Of a stretch of DNA of 64,000 nt, positions 24,395 through 35,064 are shown piece by piece (the first letter of the stretch is position 1; every line of letters starts with the position of its first letter). The stretch is taken from NCBI GenBank assembly GCA_033558025.1, contig JAUCEF010000017.1:1054001-1118000 (forward strand), in the 5' to 3' direction. Below the pieces are notes generated by a model. The model was not told where the DNA came from, ran no database searches, and saw nothing but the letters and a program-made list of their open reading frames with translations. Position numbers and translations under genes: made by a program. The stretch is from Phytophthora sp. 'mugwort' (taxonomy: Eukaryota; Oomycota; Peronosporomycetes; Peronosporales; Peronosporaceae).

Positions 24395-24770
24395 TACCGG
24401 CTTGGTGTTTCGTGCGGCACTCGATTCGAATCACGCTTCCCTCTCGACCTGGTGCAATCCCCTGTCGACCTTGGTGTGGTATCAAGTCACCAAATTCCTC
24501 AGGGGGCGTTCATCATCGAGTATGTCGGCGAAATTCAGTATGCCGTTTACGCAATTGAACGATACGACCGACGATACCAAGCCAGATTTCGCACCAAAGC
24601 TGAATGGAGCGGGTGGGGGCAGCATTTGTGTCGACGCGTTGGACGGCGGCAACAAAAGCCGATTTATAACTCATTCATGCCAACCAAACAGCGCAATGTA
24701 CGAGTACAACTGGACAAATACGACACGGCTCGAAAAAATTCCATGGCCGAGATTCCACCTTCCCAATAGT
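24395..24770 (+). pseudogene. SET-domain (lysine methyltransferase) fragment, frameshifted
   Basis: One frame reads LGVVSSHQIPQGAFIIEYVGEI (about 24466-24538), the start of a SET domain with the IxxGxFIxEYxGE pattern. After a frame change the other reads ICVDALDGGNKSRFITHSCQPNS (about 24628-24696), the SAM- and substrate-binding core (GNxSRFxxHSCxPN). The two parts are in the right order and spacing for one domain but in different frames, and flanking domains are absent. It is a remnant of a host histone methyltransferase-like gene or of a copy moved by transposition. Confidence 0.6.
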
Positions 24771-24779
24771 TGAGCGTAG

Positions 24780-25200
24780 CTTCACCGTCTGAAGAACCCC
24801 AGCACGACTGCGCCCTTGACGTCGTTGTGCTAGAATCCCAGCATGACTGCGTCCTTGACTTTCGTTGATATGCACCATTGCATAGCCGTTCCTTTGTCTT
24901 ACTTGGCAGCGCCAGAGAAGGACGACGCCCTTGGCTTTGTTACGCCAGAACCACAGCCTGGTTGCGGCTGCGGCGCCATTGCTTCGTCGAGCAACATCAA
25001 ATATGGCCGCTCTCTTGGATTCCGTTGAGAGGCACCACAACATCACCGTCCTTGGCTTCCACCGGCAGGCGCCACGGCACGGATACAGCCCGTCGGGGGA
25101 CGCGGATGTGGCTTCCTTCGCTGCGTGCTGGTGCTTCGTGTTCTTTTTTTCTAACTCAGCTGTACCATTTCTAAACGGGTGATTTGTGCCAGTTGAAGCT
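24780..25200. repeat. Decayed short tandem repeat, no gene
   Basis: Similar words such as CAGCAYGACTGCGYCCTTGAC (24800, 24840) and variants with CGACGCCCTTGGCTTTG (24922) and CACCGTCCTTGGCTTCC (25043) recur at irregular spacing. This looks like an old minisatellite. Open frames over it are repeat-driven and not supported as genes. Confidence 0.3.
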
Positions 25201-25245
25201 GCGGGCCCCATACAAAAATCAAGTTCATCCCCAGCCCCATATTTA

Positions 25246-25461
25246 GAGATTCAATTTTATTGACCGAAAGGGGGGGCTATTTAAACTTAAACGGGTATAC
25301 CGCTGACGATGAAGGGTCGCTCGCCAGCAATGCTCGATGAAGGGTCGCTCGATGAAGGGTCGTTCGCCAGCAATGCTCGCGAGCGACCCTTCATCGTCAG
25401 CGGTATACCCGTTTAAGTTTAAATAGCCCCCCCCCCCTTTCGGCCAATAAAATTGAATCTC
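25246..25461. repeat. Long inverted repeat (foldback), about 80-bp arms
   Basis: The left arm at 25246-25324 and the right arm at 25379-25461 are near-perfect reverse complements: GAGATTCAATTTTATTG...GGGTCGCTCGC against its complement. They differ mainly in the length of a G/C run (7 against 13). The 54-base loop carries two copies of CGCCAGCAATGCTCG. A further copy of the inner word CTTCATCGTCAGCGGTA follows at about 25472. It would form a strong hairpin and may be a MITE-like foldback element. Confidence 0.85.
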
Positions 25462-25853
25462 GCCAGCGACTCTTCATCGTCAGCGGTAGTATCGTTTCTC
25501 TCTGCGAACGCTTATTTCTATGGAGCACTCTGCATTGCAAAGTCCGCTGCTAACTTAAGGAAGGCAGTACCGTGCTTTGCTGAAATGATAATCGGAAGTA
25601 TATGGATTCACGAAGTGAATTCATACAGAGGAACTTGTCTAAATTCTCAGTATATTCGCAAATATGAAGGGTCGTCCCATACGAGTTTGTGGACGGAGGT
25701 CCCTTACAAATGCCAAGTCAACGAAAAAAGCATTTGCAACTTACGTTAAAAGCCGTGTAGCCACTTCGGAATTTCGCAAAATATGTATTATACACCTCCA
25801 AAATTCAAATAAATCAACTGTGTGTCCGTTAGAAACGAAAATGGTCCACGTAC

Positions 25854-25871
25854 TACTCTCAGCCCTAAGGT
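25854..25871 (+). repeat. Target-site duplication, left copy
   Basis: The 18-base word TACTCTCAGCCCTAAGGT is repeated exactly at 26920-26937. The two copies bracket a LINE fragment, as expected for the duplication made when a non-LTR retrotransposon inserts. Confidence 0.8.
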
Positions 25872-26919
25872 AACTTGAACAGCAACCCAATGGGATTAAC
25901 TGGCAGGTAGCAGAGAACAGCACAATAGTAGCGGCAACTACGCCGGACGCACACAAATTTCAGATACATGAAAAGGAAGGCAGTATCGTATTCTTCGCGC
26001 ACCCGAAACTCTACAGGTTTCCCTGGTCCGTACCAGAATCGATTGCCAACAAGCATATCGGGGCAGCCATCAAGAAGCAAGTCGCCAGACGATATCAAAA
26101 GGAAGGCCCGGCGATCTCGGGGAGTGATAAAGCAGTTGCGGCACGCGGCGCGGGCGAGCGAGTGGCAGGCAGCAGTTATGCAACAAACACTGAAGAAGGT
26201 TTGGGCACACAACAACGAATTGACAGCGTACCAAGTTGGGTGGCGTACCGCATAGCGGTTCGTCAATTCAACCTATTCAACGAAGGAAGGATACTCGATA
26301 ACAGCTGCACGAAACTGCAGTGCTGCCACGGCAAGAAGGAGACAATGGAGCATATATTTTGGGAATGCCCATGCGCTCAGGCATGTTGGCAACAACTCGT
26401 CTATCACTGGACTGGAAGATAATGGGAGGTGGGTAAACTAGCTCAGTTTATGAGGCATTGCGCGAACAGGACAGCACCGCACCTATCCAAGTACAGGAGA
26501 AATCGCATCACCCGAGAAAACCCAGATAAAATCAAGGAGTACGCAAAGGAATGGACCAGAATTTGGAGAATCCTCAGCAGTATCTGCGTGGAACGTTTAT
26601 GGAGGCAGCGCAATGAGGTGATGTTTCAAGGAGAAGAGGGTCACAATATAAGGCAGTAAGAAGGCGTTCTGGACAGCAGGGATGCGTCAACTGCAAGCAA
26701 TAGCAAAAAGAGAGCGAAGACAACCGGGAACAATCAGCAAGGGGACGCGACTACTGTTATGTCAGCAGCCACTGGCAAGACAGCCCCGGGAGAAGTCACT
26801 AACAGGGATAAGCCTCGTATAACCACCGGACCACCAGGAACCGACGTTGCTAACCAGGCTCAGGATCAACAGACATCTAGTCGCCGATAAACGTCAAATA
26901 GAATAGTCTATCTCTCTCT
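25872..26919 (+). mobile_element. 5'-truncated LINE insertion
   Basis: About 1.05 kb between exact 18-bp direct repeats. On the plus strand it carries the C-terminal end of a LINE polyprotein: VWAHNNELTAYQVGWR, then YRIAVRQFNLF, then a zinc-binding end CxCCxGKKETMEHIFWECPCAQACW (about 26315-26385), then a basic region with RIWRILSSICVERLWRQRNE (26555-26625). A frameshift near 26255 and a stop at 26420 break it. The catalytic half is absent, as usual after incomplete reverse transcription. The intact target duplication suggests a fairly recent insertion, 5' of the gene at 27029. Confidence 0.75.
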
Positions 26920-26937
26920 TACTCTCAGCCCTAAGGT
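26920..26937 (+). repeat. Target-site duplication, right copy
   Basis: Exact second copy of the 18-base word at 25854-25871, at the 3' border of the LINE insertion and about 90 bases upstream of the ATG at 27029. Confidence 0.8.
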
Positions 26938-27028
26938 GAGAGAACAGTTCAGTACAAGGCTTCTACAGGACAGTAACTTAAGCACTCAAATAGAAGGCCA
27001 ACTTAACAACCAAACGACTGCAACGACG

Positions 27029-28165
27029 ATGCCCGGCGACCAGAATGTGACTCTAGAGTATCTGCAGAGTCTGAGCGATATAGGCAAAAAGGAGGCGCTG
27101 CAGTCCGCCATGGCGTGGTGCTCCACCAAGGATCTGCGCAGTTTCTGCGGTGGCATGGGCGTCCGCGTGCGCAGCAAGGAGTACGCGGCGTACCACACCA
27201 AGGCGGGCTACACGGAGCTGCTGACCCAGCTGTTGCGAGCCAAGAGTGACAGCAAGGGGCTCGTGACAGGTCCCATGCCATCTTCCATTATCGTGGCGCC
27301 GGTAGAGCGGACTAGGAAGACCAAGAACTGCAACCTACGCTTACTCAACGTGCTCTTCTCCGAGTTTATGGTGCCATTTTTGAGCGGGATGAACGCGGAG
27401 CCGACGCAGACAGAGATGGATGCAGGAGCTGTGGGGGGCAAGGACCCCTTCTGGAATAGGGTCCGCGGCGAATTCGTTGGCAGCAAGCCCGAGTACAGTC
27501 AACTGGCCTTCCACGGGGCCTGCCTCACGGGTTTTGACCTGTCCACGCCAATGCCGCACTCAAGCACCAAGCTGAGCGAAATGTGGTCGGAGCTATGGGG
27601 GGCATACAACAGCGCCCTCGTGCGCTTCTCACACTCGACAGATCCCAACTTGAATTTTCTGGACTGTTGTCCCAGTCGCAGCGACGTATACTACTTGCGA
27701 TGCTGGCTCAGTGTGAAGCCGAAGATGTTGTCGGAGATCTGCACACCGGTGTCAGCAAGTGTCGCTCTGAACAGCGAGGTCTTTGCTAAGCAAGTTGCTT
27801 CGCCAATGCGTGATACTGTAGGAATTGCAGCTGTTGCAGCTCCTGAAGCGGAGTGTGCTGAGAACACGATACCGTATCGAAAGCACCTGCGCATTATGAC
27901 GAATCGAGTGACGAGAGTGGCTGAGTCGGCGTCGTTAGTTGAGGCACAGAGCAAGGATGTGGAGCGAGCTTTTTTGATGCAGTCAATTCGGTATGGGGTC
28001 GAGATTTTAACGATCGCTCGTACATCGGGTCTATTAGGATCAGAAGTCGAGGAAACTGTACAATGTGAGCTACAACGGTGCACAAAACGCTTAAAGCGGA
28101 TCCAGCAAGAGGAGATCGACCAGGAGATAGAAGAAGAAAAAGACAACCACTACAGTCAGCTGTGA
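27029..28165 (+). CDS. Hypothetical protein of a probable oomycete multicopy family
   Basis: An intact 378-residue frame from the ATG at 27029; an in-frame GTG at 26936 is upstream but inside the LINE target duplication, so the ATG is preferred. The middle has KNCNLRLLNVLFSEFMVPFL and DPFWNRVRGEFV, a pattern I associate with repetitive oomycete proteins of unknown function. The end is a charged, glutamate/lysine-rich coiled region (QQEEIDQEIEEEKDN). No catalytic motif or signal peptide is visible. The LINE inserted just upstream, so its original promoter may be displaced. It could be a gene spread by transposition. Confidence 0.55.
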   Translation: MPGDQNVTLEYLQSLSDIGKKEALQSAMAWCSTKDLRSFCGGMGVRVRSKEYAAYHTKAGYTELLTQLLRAKSDSKGLVTGPMPSSIIVAPVERTRKTKNCNLRLLNVLFSEFMVPFLSGMNAEPTQTEMDAGAVGGKDPFWNRVRGEFVGSKPEYSQLAFHGACLTGFDLSTPMPHSSTKLSEMWSELWGAYNSALVRFSHSTDPNLNFLDCCPSRSDVYYLRCWLSVKPKMLSEICTPVSASVALNSEVFAKQVASPMRDTVGIAAVAAPEAECAENTIPYRKHLRIMTNRVTRVAESASLVEAQSKDVERAFLMQSIRYGVEILTIARTSGLLGSEVEETVQCELQRCTKRLKRIQQEEIDQEIEEEKDNHYSQL

Positions 28166-29206
28166 CCGTCATGCGGGACGATCTGGATTTTGGTTTTCCT
28201 GTTATAACGAGTTGGTATTGTTGTGGTGTGGATGAGAGGCGATGTTGCGATGCAATGAAGCTGTACATGTAACTGTTATATTGGGTAAACTAAGTGCAAA
28301 CGACATTCTCAAGAGGTGGGGACCCTATTAAGGTGGGATGAGAAGGCGTATCAATTTTATCAGCTTACGAGTAGTTATCTGCGAATTCCCACCGATACTC
28401 GTGCGCTCACGGCTATTGATTTTGTTGCTCGGTTCTTGCTGCTTATCTCGGTGGTCACCATCAGCAGTTGCAGCTTCATCCGATATGGCGAATATGAATT
28501 GACAGGCGAATCGTTCGGCAAGGAACACAACGATCATATCCGAAGTGAGACGAGAGCAGTAGGCTCTTGCAACGCAGTGGTCACCTGCTTAGGCATATTG
28601 GAGCGGGGCCACTGCATGAAAGTCACTTTCGCATCTGCAGCTGATAGATACGAGACTTGCATCGGATCCACCAACTTCAAGCGGTACCGTATAACTCTAC
28701 ACTCAACCAACGTCGTGGCGGTCCGAAGTGAGCGCTGCCATGTCACATTTTGCTGACTTCATCGCCTACGCCATACTCTCGAGATTCGCGTCGGTTAGCG
28801 CTGCTCGGAGCTCGCCGTCGTCGGGGCCTGCCCATTGAGTCGGAGCGTCCCGGGGGCCCCATCATTGAGCCAAATCCCAAATTCGCACAGCAATCGGCGG
28901 TATTGTAGTGTAGGGCTGTCATTCATGTACTGCATGTACGTAGTATGTACGACCTGGTCGCCGCTGCAACACCGGCATGCCAGCCAATTACTCGAATTTG
29001 CATGCATAAAGCCGGCGGAATATCCACAAGGATGACTGCAAAAACGCGACGAGACATTCGCCTTGAGCTTGCTTGATGAGTGTGTGTCTTTCTGAAGTTG
29101 CCGGCGTTGGAGCCGCGTGCGCGTGCTGCACTGGCCGATAGAGCAGCCTCATTCCAGAACTTGCACACAAGAAGCAAAAAGAAACACCACACTACCAGCG
29201 ATCAAG
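28166..29206. other. No gene recognised
   Basis: Open segments exist (for example 28316-28756) but start without ATG and show no known motif. Probably intergenic, holding the promoter of the small gene at 29207. Confidence 0.35.
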
Positions 29207-29641
29207 ATGCTCCCGCCACCTTCGCTCGCGGTCGTCCAGATGCTTGCCTCGGAGGAGGGGGCCGTTGCCGAGGCGCAGGAGGAGATCCGGTGCACCTGCG
29301 GTGCCAAGGACTGGCGCAAGGAGCAGAAGAAACTCCACGCCGAGGTCGCCACGATCGAGGCCAAGCAGGCCGCCAACGACCCATCCGGCACCGCGCCCAA
29401 GCCGCACCGCAGTCTGTGGCGCAAACTATTGGGCGTGGGCCCCAAGTGCATCTGCCAGAAGCGGCGCGCCAGCAGCAGCAGCAGCAGCAATGGCAGGCCC
29501 GGGCTCATCGAGATCCCGGCCGAGTACGTGGGCTGTACCGTCGTGACCGTCGCCGGCAAGCGTGTCCCCTTCTCTCGCGACATGCAACAGCAATGCCGCA
29601 AGTCGTGCACACCGCTTGACGCCATTGAAGAAGAAGAATAG
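29207..29641 (+). CDS. Small cysteine-containing hypothetical protein
   Basis: 144 residues from the ATG at 29207 (MLPPPSLAVVQ) to TAG. GC-rich with strong third-position GC, like the host genes and unlike the Polintons. It has cysteine pairs CTCG (about residue 29) and CICQ (about 77), a lysine/glutamate-rich helix between them, a run of six serines (AGC repeat) and an acidic EEEE end. No known domain is recognised; paired CxC motifs might bind metal. A CA-rich purine leader precedes the ATG. Confidence 0.5.
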   Translation: MLPPPSLAVVQMLASEEGAVAEAQEEIRCTCGAKDWRKEQKKLHAEVATIEAKQAANDPSGTAPKPHRSLWRKLLGVGPKCICQKRRASSSSSSNGRPGLIEIPAEYVGCTVVTVAGKRVPFSRDMQQQCRKSCTPLDAIEEEE

Positions 29642-29685
29642 CTCGCAGTAGCACCTTATCAACCTAATATATTATTCGCCATATA

Positions 29686-31250
29686 CAGTCCGCGACAGTG
29701 TTATATGAACACCATCGGTCTCTCCAATTATTTTTAGCAAATTGTATTTTCATTCGCTGAAATTACCCTGGATTATAACGAATTGCAAGATGTGTCGGTT
29801 GCACCAACTTTTGATACTGAATTCCACCTGGTTTTGAAAACGATGAGAAATATTACTTCACGAGCTGCGACACAATATATGAACAAATAACTTCCACATG
29901 ACCGAAACATTTGTTTTAAAGCATTATGGATGCGATTCGCGCGTTGCTAATACGAAATATATGCTTCCCGGCGTACCAATACCCGGATACGGCGTTTGCA
30001 CATTGATAGGGTCAAATCTGTGAGCGTCTTGGGAAGAATTGCAGCCCATGCGGCCAAAACCGCTTTCTTCAGCTCGTCTTTCGTGTTGTACTGCTTCCCG
30101 CCATCGTAAACTTGCTGGGTCATGATGCCCCATAGATTCTCATAGGATTAAGGTCTGGGGACAACGCTGGCTAGTCCATAACGTCGATCCCTTGGGCCTG
30201 AAGCCAGTTCATCGTGTAGCGGGATTTGTGGATGGCCGCATTGTCTTGTTGAAAAATATGTTTTCCGCTTCGATGAACAGTTGCATATGCGTGCGTAGAG
30301 TGTTCACATACTTGACGGAGTCTTGGTTGCCATCCACAAATCAATTCAGACTTGGTGTCCGCACAAAATGCTCTCCAAATCATGACACCACCGCCACCAG
30401 TATGATGATGGACGTTGAGCTCCTTAGGGCGACGCATGTCGACCCATTCGTAGCGCATGCCATCTGGGCCATCCAGGTTCCACTTCTTCTCATCGCTGAA
30501 CGCCACTTAACACCACGCTTCGTCATCCTTGAGGCCCATACGCTCGGCCCACTTGACCCTTGCTTCTCGGTAGCGCTTCGTCAATGCTGGAGCGGCACCA
30601 CGCTTCTTGTACTTGAGCCAGCTCACCGACTTGATCACGCGCTGAATCGTACGCACGCTGTGCACCAACTTGAGCTTCTCTTTCACTTTTTGGCGGACAA
30701 ACGGAGCACAGACACACAGCGAATGATATGCCGCTTCTCACGCGCAGTCACTTTCGACGCGCTTCCAAGCCGTTTCTTGGGCTGAAAATTGGCAGGCGCC
30801 TTCAACACATTCTTCACGGCACCGACAGAGCGTGTGAGCACCGATGCCCTGGACCGAAACCGCGCAGTAAGTGCGTCCGAATTGACTCGCGTTCTTTGTC
30901 GGGACAGATGCGAAGCTCGTGCCATCGTTGGCGAATTAAAAAGTGGCGCCAAGATTGGTGGGATAGCAGTCTGTACAGTAAAACACATTGACAACGCGTG
31001 GCGAGGGTTGTGGATCAAACTTACGCAAACTTTCCGCAAACCCGAAGTTATGTTCATATATTGTGTTACACCTCGTGAAGTAATATTTCTCATCGTTTTC
31101 AAAACCAGGTGGAATTCAGCATCAAAAGTTGGTGCAATCGACACATCTTGCAATTCGTTATAATCCAGGGTAATTTCAGCGAATGAAAACACAATTTGAT
31201 AAAAATAATTGGAGAGACTGATCGTGTTCATATAACACTGTCGCGGACTG
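29686..31250 (-). mobile_element. Tc1/mariner-family DNA transposon, complete ends
   Basis: 1565 bp flanked by TA on both sides (29684-29685 and 31251-31252), the target of this superfamily. Both ends begin CAGTCCGCGACAGTGTTATATGAACAC as inverted repeats. The repeats extend about 200 bp (29686-29895 and 31043-31250) with few differences, an unusually long, IR/DR-like arrangement. The transposase inside is on the minus strand and broken. Confidence 0.88.
30000..30925 (-). pseudogene. Tc1/mariner transposase (broken)
   Basis: Starts MARASHLSRQRT at 30925 on the minus strand. The N-terminal helix-turn-helix region includes RLGSASKVTAREKRHIIRCV. The catalytic region has FSDEKKWNLDGPDG (first D), GGGGVMIWRAF, and QQDNAAIHKS (second D) at 30500-30200, then a decayed DxPALSPDLNP block (30180-30140), where the usual tryptophan is a TAG and a base loss removes the NPIENLWG frame. 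Extra frame changes occur near 30510 and 30690. The enzyme is dead, but the ends could be moved by a related transposase elsewhere. Confidence 0.8.
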
Positions 31251-31359
31251 TACCATTGCGCACTTCTTGCCTCGTTTTACTACTGACAGCGGTATCAATT
31301 GATACCCAAGGCTAAAAAAAATAACAGCCAATCCATGCCCAGTAAGTATCTCGTCAAGC

Positions 31360-31884
31360 ATGATGCGGCGGGTGTTCGGCATCGGCGTGGACGTGGCGCT
31401 GGTGTTGCGCCTGGAGCGGAGCTTCGCGAAGTTCGGAGAGAGGCTTCTGACGCGCGTTTTCCACCCGCAAGAGATCGCCGAGTTCCACAGGCGTCCGAGC
31501 GCTGAGCGCGCGACGTTCCTGGCGTCTCGGTGGGCAGTCAAGGAGGCGACGTTCAAGGCCTTCCAACGCTACCGCGTGCTGTTTCCCGAGATTTACACGA
31601 AGCGCAAAGGCCTCGAAGGGCCTGCAGTGTCGACGACGCTGCCGGTGACAGATCACTCCAAGGCACTTCAGCTTCAGTTCTCGGGCGAGACAGAGGCGCT
31701 GGCCAAGCGACTGAGACTAGTGGTGCGGAGCGTGTTAACTGAAGTGCTTCATTCCTGCTTGCTCACTTGTGCGTGTTTCTAACAGGAGCCGCTCGTGTCG
31801 ATCTCACACGACGGAGACTACGCAATAGCCTACGTACTGCTGCAACAGGAAGTGGATGAGGACGCAACAGCCATGGGGGAGTGA
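31360..31884 (+). CDS. Holo-[acyl-carrier-protein] synthase (4'-phosphopantetheinyl transferase)
   Basis: Transfers the phosphopantetheine arm from CoA to a serine of acyl carrier protein, activating fatty acid synthesis. The start MMRRVFGIGVDVA carries the GxGxD motif (magnesium-binding Asp), followed by the conserved arginine, TRVFHPQEIAEF, and FLASRWAVKEATFKAF, the WxxKEAxxKA motif with the catalytic Glu/Lys. Exon 1 ends at 31719 or 31722. A 63-66-bp GT-AG intron ends at 31785, and exon 2 starts in phase 0 with EPLVSISHDGDYAIAYV, the expected C-terminal block, stopping at 31884. Without splicing the frame runs into the intron. Convergent with the HMG-CoA reductase gene. Intact; the size fits a bacterial-type AcpS. 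Confidence 0.85.
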
Positions 31885-32045
31885 CCAAACAAGTCAATGG
31901 AAGAGCTGAGTTCTACTATGTATTATGGGCACAACTGCTCTTGTACTACAGTATGTTAGTGGTTTATTTAATGGGGATACTTCCAGCTGCATACAAGTAT
32001 GCTCACAAGTCACAGCAGGTGCGATTCTTAACTCCCGGACGACCA

Positions 32046-35000
32046 TTAGAACGACTCCTTTCGGATGCCGCGGCCGCTGTGGTCGCCGTAGATCTCGCGG
32101 ATGAGACCGATAACGCGCTCCACCGCTGGCAACGAGAATGTGGCAGCAGCCCACGATCCCCGTCGCGCTTCCTGCAGCAACTTGTCCCATTTATCGGTAG
32201 CCAAGGCGTCGGCCACACCACGGAATTCACGCTCGTACGCCTTGCCCTCCGAGTGAGGAATACCGCGCTGAGAAAGCCAGAAGAGGTACGCGTTGGGCAC
32301 GCGTTCGGTAGCGTCACGTTGATAGCGTGCAAGGTCGTGTGCAATCGAGCCTTCCCACTCCATGTACTCGCCGATACGCGTAAGAAAGTCCAACCGCTCC
32401 GGTGTCACAAGCTCCGTGGCCAGTGCCATCGAGTCGATCAGCAGCAGCAACGTCGCTTGCCAACGTGTAGCCTGCACTGCAACATACGCCAAAAATTTCT
32501 CCTCGAGTGGCTGCTCAGCGGCGATAGCGGTGTTATTGGAAAATGTGCCGAGCTCGTAACTCCTGACAATGTCGTTCAGCAGCTCCCACTGCTCCTTCAC
32601 GAGACGGACTCGGAGTAGCTTGTGCGGCACCTCTTGCTCAATGTGGTAGTGTAGCACCTGCCACAGAGCGAGGAACAGCGGCAAGCCCGTCGAAAGAATC
32701 TCGTCCTCAGGCTCCACATTCTCCACCATCAAATCATGAAAGAACTTGGCGTCCAACTCGTGCATCTCACCATCATTTGCTCCATCAGCAGATCCGCTGC
32801 TCGCCTCCAGGAGTTGCTTCATAAATGTGCGTACCTTTTCGGGTCGTACCTCCATGAGACGGTATGCAATAATGTTAATGAGAATGGACAACAGCTGCAG
32901 CTTATTCTGCAGTCCGATGTTCGAGCGCGACAGCAGTAGATCGGTGTCCGAGCTCGAGGCGGAGATGACAATGGAGCGCATGGAGGCCAGGAACATGAAC
33001 ATCTTCTCAAGCTGGTTGTAGCCCTTATCGCCCAGCAATTGCCGCTGGAGCGTCGTCAGCATCTTATCACCTTTGTTCGCAGCGTTCGGCGCCATAATGG
33101 CGATGTACTGTGGGTGTTTGTTAATGGCCTCGAAAGCAATGTTCAAGCTGATCGTGTCTTCTAGCTCGGGAATTGGAATTTCCACGTAGAACATGGAGGG
33201 CAGTGTCACTGAGACGGGAGAAGTTGGCGGGGAGTTGCTCTGGATCTCAGAGAACACGGCATGGGCATGCAAATACTCCTTAGCCGTCTCCACGTTAATC
33301 GATTTCCGCAGCAACATGTAGCTGCATACTTCTGACACAAGTTCACTAGGCGCACCAGCAGCAACAGCGATGTTTCGTGCGTGGAGAGCCATGTGACCCT
33401 TTTGAATACCCGTCACCGCGATAGCGCGAATTGCCGCGAAGTTCTGTGCCAATCCAACACTCACGATGATACCGCTCAAACTGCGGGCCGTCGGCTGCTG
33501 CAGAATAGCGTGAGTGGCAGTGTAACCAGGGTGGGTCATCAACGCACCACCCTTTGATCCGACCGCGATCGGCATCTCCAGGCTGCCACGAAGCACGCGC
33601 GTTCCAGAGCCGTGACGGGCAACTCCAATCTCATAGTGCGAAAGCGAAGCGTACTGACCCGAGCGACTCGCATAGCAGTGTGCAGCTGACTCGATGGCGC
33701 GCCAGTCCTGTCCAGTTGCCACAGCAACAGCATCCACCCCGTTCATAATTCCCTTATTGTTGGTCACAGCGCGGTACGGGTCGATAGCAGCGAAGTTGTA
33801 GGCCTCCACAATGCGGTTTGCCACGTCTTCACCGTCCACTCCCTTCCAGCCGAGCTTTTTCAAAGGGATCTCGAACTCAGCGCGAGCACGGCGCTGCATG
33901 CAGAGGTTAGTAAGAATGCGCAGACCCACGCGGCTACGCGTAATCTTCGATACTTCTTCCGACAGACCCTCTGCGACGGTGTTAACAATGTTGGCGCCCA
34001 TGGCTTCACACACGTCGACGTCGATGTGTACGACCAGGAACTGGGTCTGCGGCTCAGAGGCGTTCACCACAAGCTCACCATCACACGGTGTGTACCAGGC
34101 ACTCCCTGTGGCAGCAGTGGCAGCAGTGCGTGCGGCCTGGCTGATCACACGGCAGTAAATGTCGACAGCACCGCCGCCTCGCTTCTTCATGTTGGGACAA
34201 AGCGTCGTGTTGGCAAGTAACAGTAGTCGTTCACGGTTGCATTTAATCGCAGAGATAGCAGCCGGGATGTCCTCGGTGTCCACAAGCTGGATCTGTGACG
34301 TCATAATGTTACCAGTAGTCGCCGTGTGGAAGCCGCCGCCAGCAGCAGCCACGAGTTTGGCCGCACTGGAGGCCGCCGCCACGACCGATGGCTCCTCCAC
34401 GGCCATGGGCACTGACAGGCTCTTGCCATCGACGACAAAATTGAGGCCGAGACTGTGTGACAAGCAACAAACGCGTGAGTCATCATGCCAACTGGCCACA
34501 AAGTTTTTAACGCCAACCAACGCACCCAAGCGGGACGCCCAATACGCCGATGCAATTCTCGATCATGAGGTTAGCCGTGCGCAGAGGTAGCTCGCCCAGC
34601 TTGGCCGCCGGATCTGCCGTGGGCTGCTGGATGTCGGCCGCGGCGTCTCCGCCCCCCGTCTGCTGCGTCTTAATCGTCTTGAGGCGTGGATGCATGAGCG
34701 CCAGCACGTCCAAGCGCTCGCGCAGCGTCTTGTTGTAAAATCCGGACCAAACCGAGGGCTGCGGTGCAGCAGCGTCCTGTTGCTTGGCGCTGCTCCAGCT
34801 CTCGCTGGCGTTGTGGCTTGGCTGCAGCGGCTCAAACTGCTTGGCGGTGCTGAAAGCATTCAAGCACTGGCGCTGTACCTCCACAGCCAGCGCGGCCACT
34901 TGCGTCGCCTTGAGCTGCAGTGCGTCGTCGAGCACCACGTCCTGCGACGCCTTGAGCGCCGCGCGCAGCAACGCCAGCGTCTGGTCCAGCGCCGCCTCCA

Positions 35001-35064
35001 GCTTCGTCTTGGGGGTCATCTCTGCCACAAGCGCTTCACCGCCGTCCGAAAGCTGGTTGGTCAT
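32046..35064 (-). CDS. Class II-type HMG-CoA reductase with long C-terminal extension
   Basis: Interconverts HMG-CoA and mevalonate in isoprenoid metabolism. Exon 1 is 35064-34526; a 73-bp GT-AG intron is 34525-34453; exon 2 is 34452-32046. The splice joins PLG to LGLNFVVDGK in frame, giving 981 residues. Class II signatures: GFYNKTLRERLDVL (about residue 110), LRTANLMIENCIG, then VPMAVEEPSVVAAASSAAK with the catalytic Glu, NNKGIMNGVDAV with the Lys, ATGQDWRAIE with the Asp, and QKGHMALHARNIA with the His. All four active-site residues are present. Class II enzymes are usually about 430 residues; here about 100 residues precede and roughly 400 follow the core (IAFEAINKHPQY, then helical, acidic sequence). 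No membrane anchor is seen, unlike class I. Function of the extension is unknown. Confidence 0.88.
34453..34525 (-). other. Intron of the HMG-CoA reductase gene
   Basis: 73 bp, GTGCGTTGG...TCACACAG on the minus strand. Removing it joins GG to T and restores the reading frame exactly in a block (VPLG/LGLNF) conserved in class II enzymes. Unspliced RNA hits a TAA after six codons. Confidence 0.85.

Noticed and set aside
28316..28756. A 146-codon open frame on the plus strand
   Set aside because: It begins with GTG, has no recognisable motif and lies between better-supported genes; probably chance.
33811..34158. Long plus-strand frames within the HMG-CoA reductase gene
   Set aside because: Shadows of a GC-rich coding strand; the minus-strand protein carries all family motifs.
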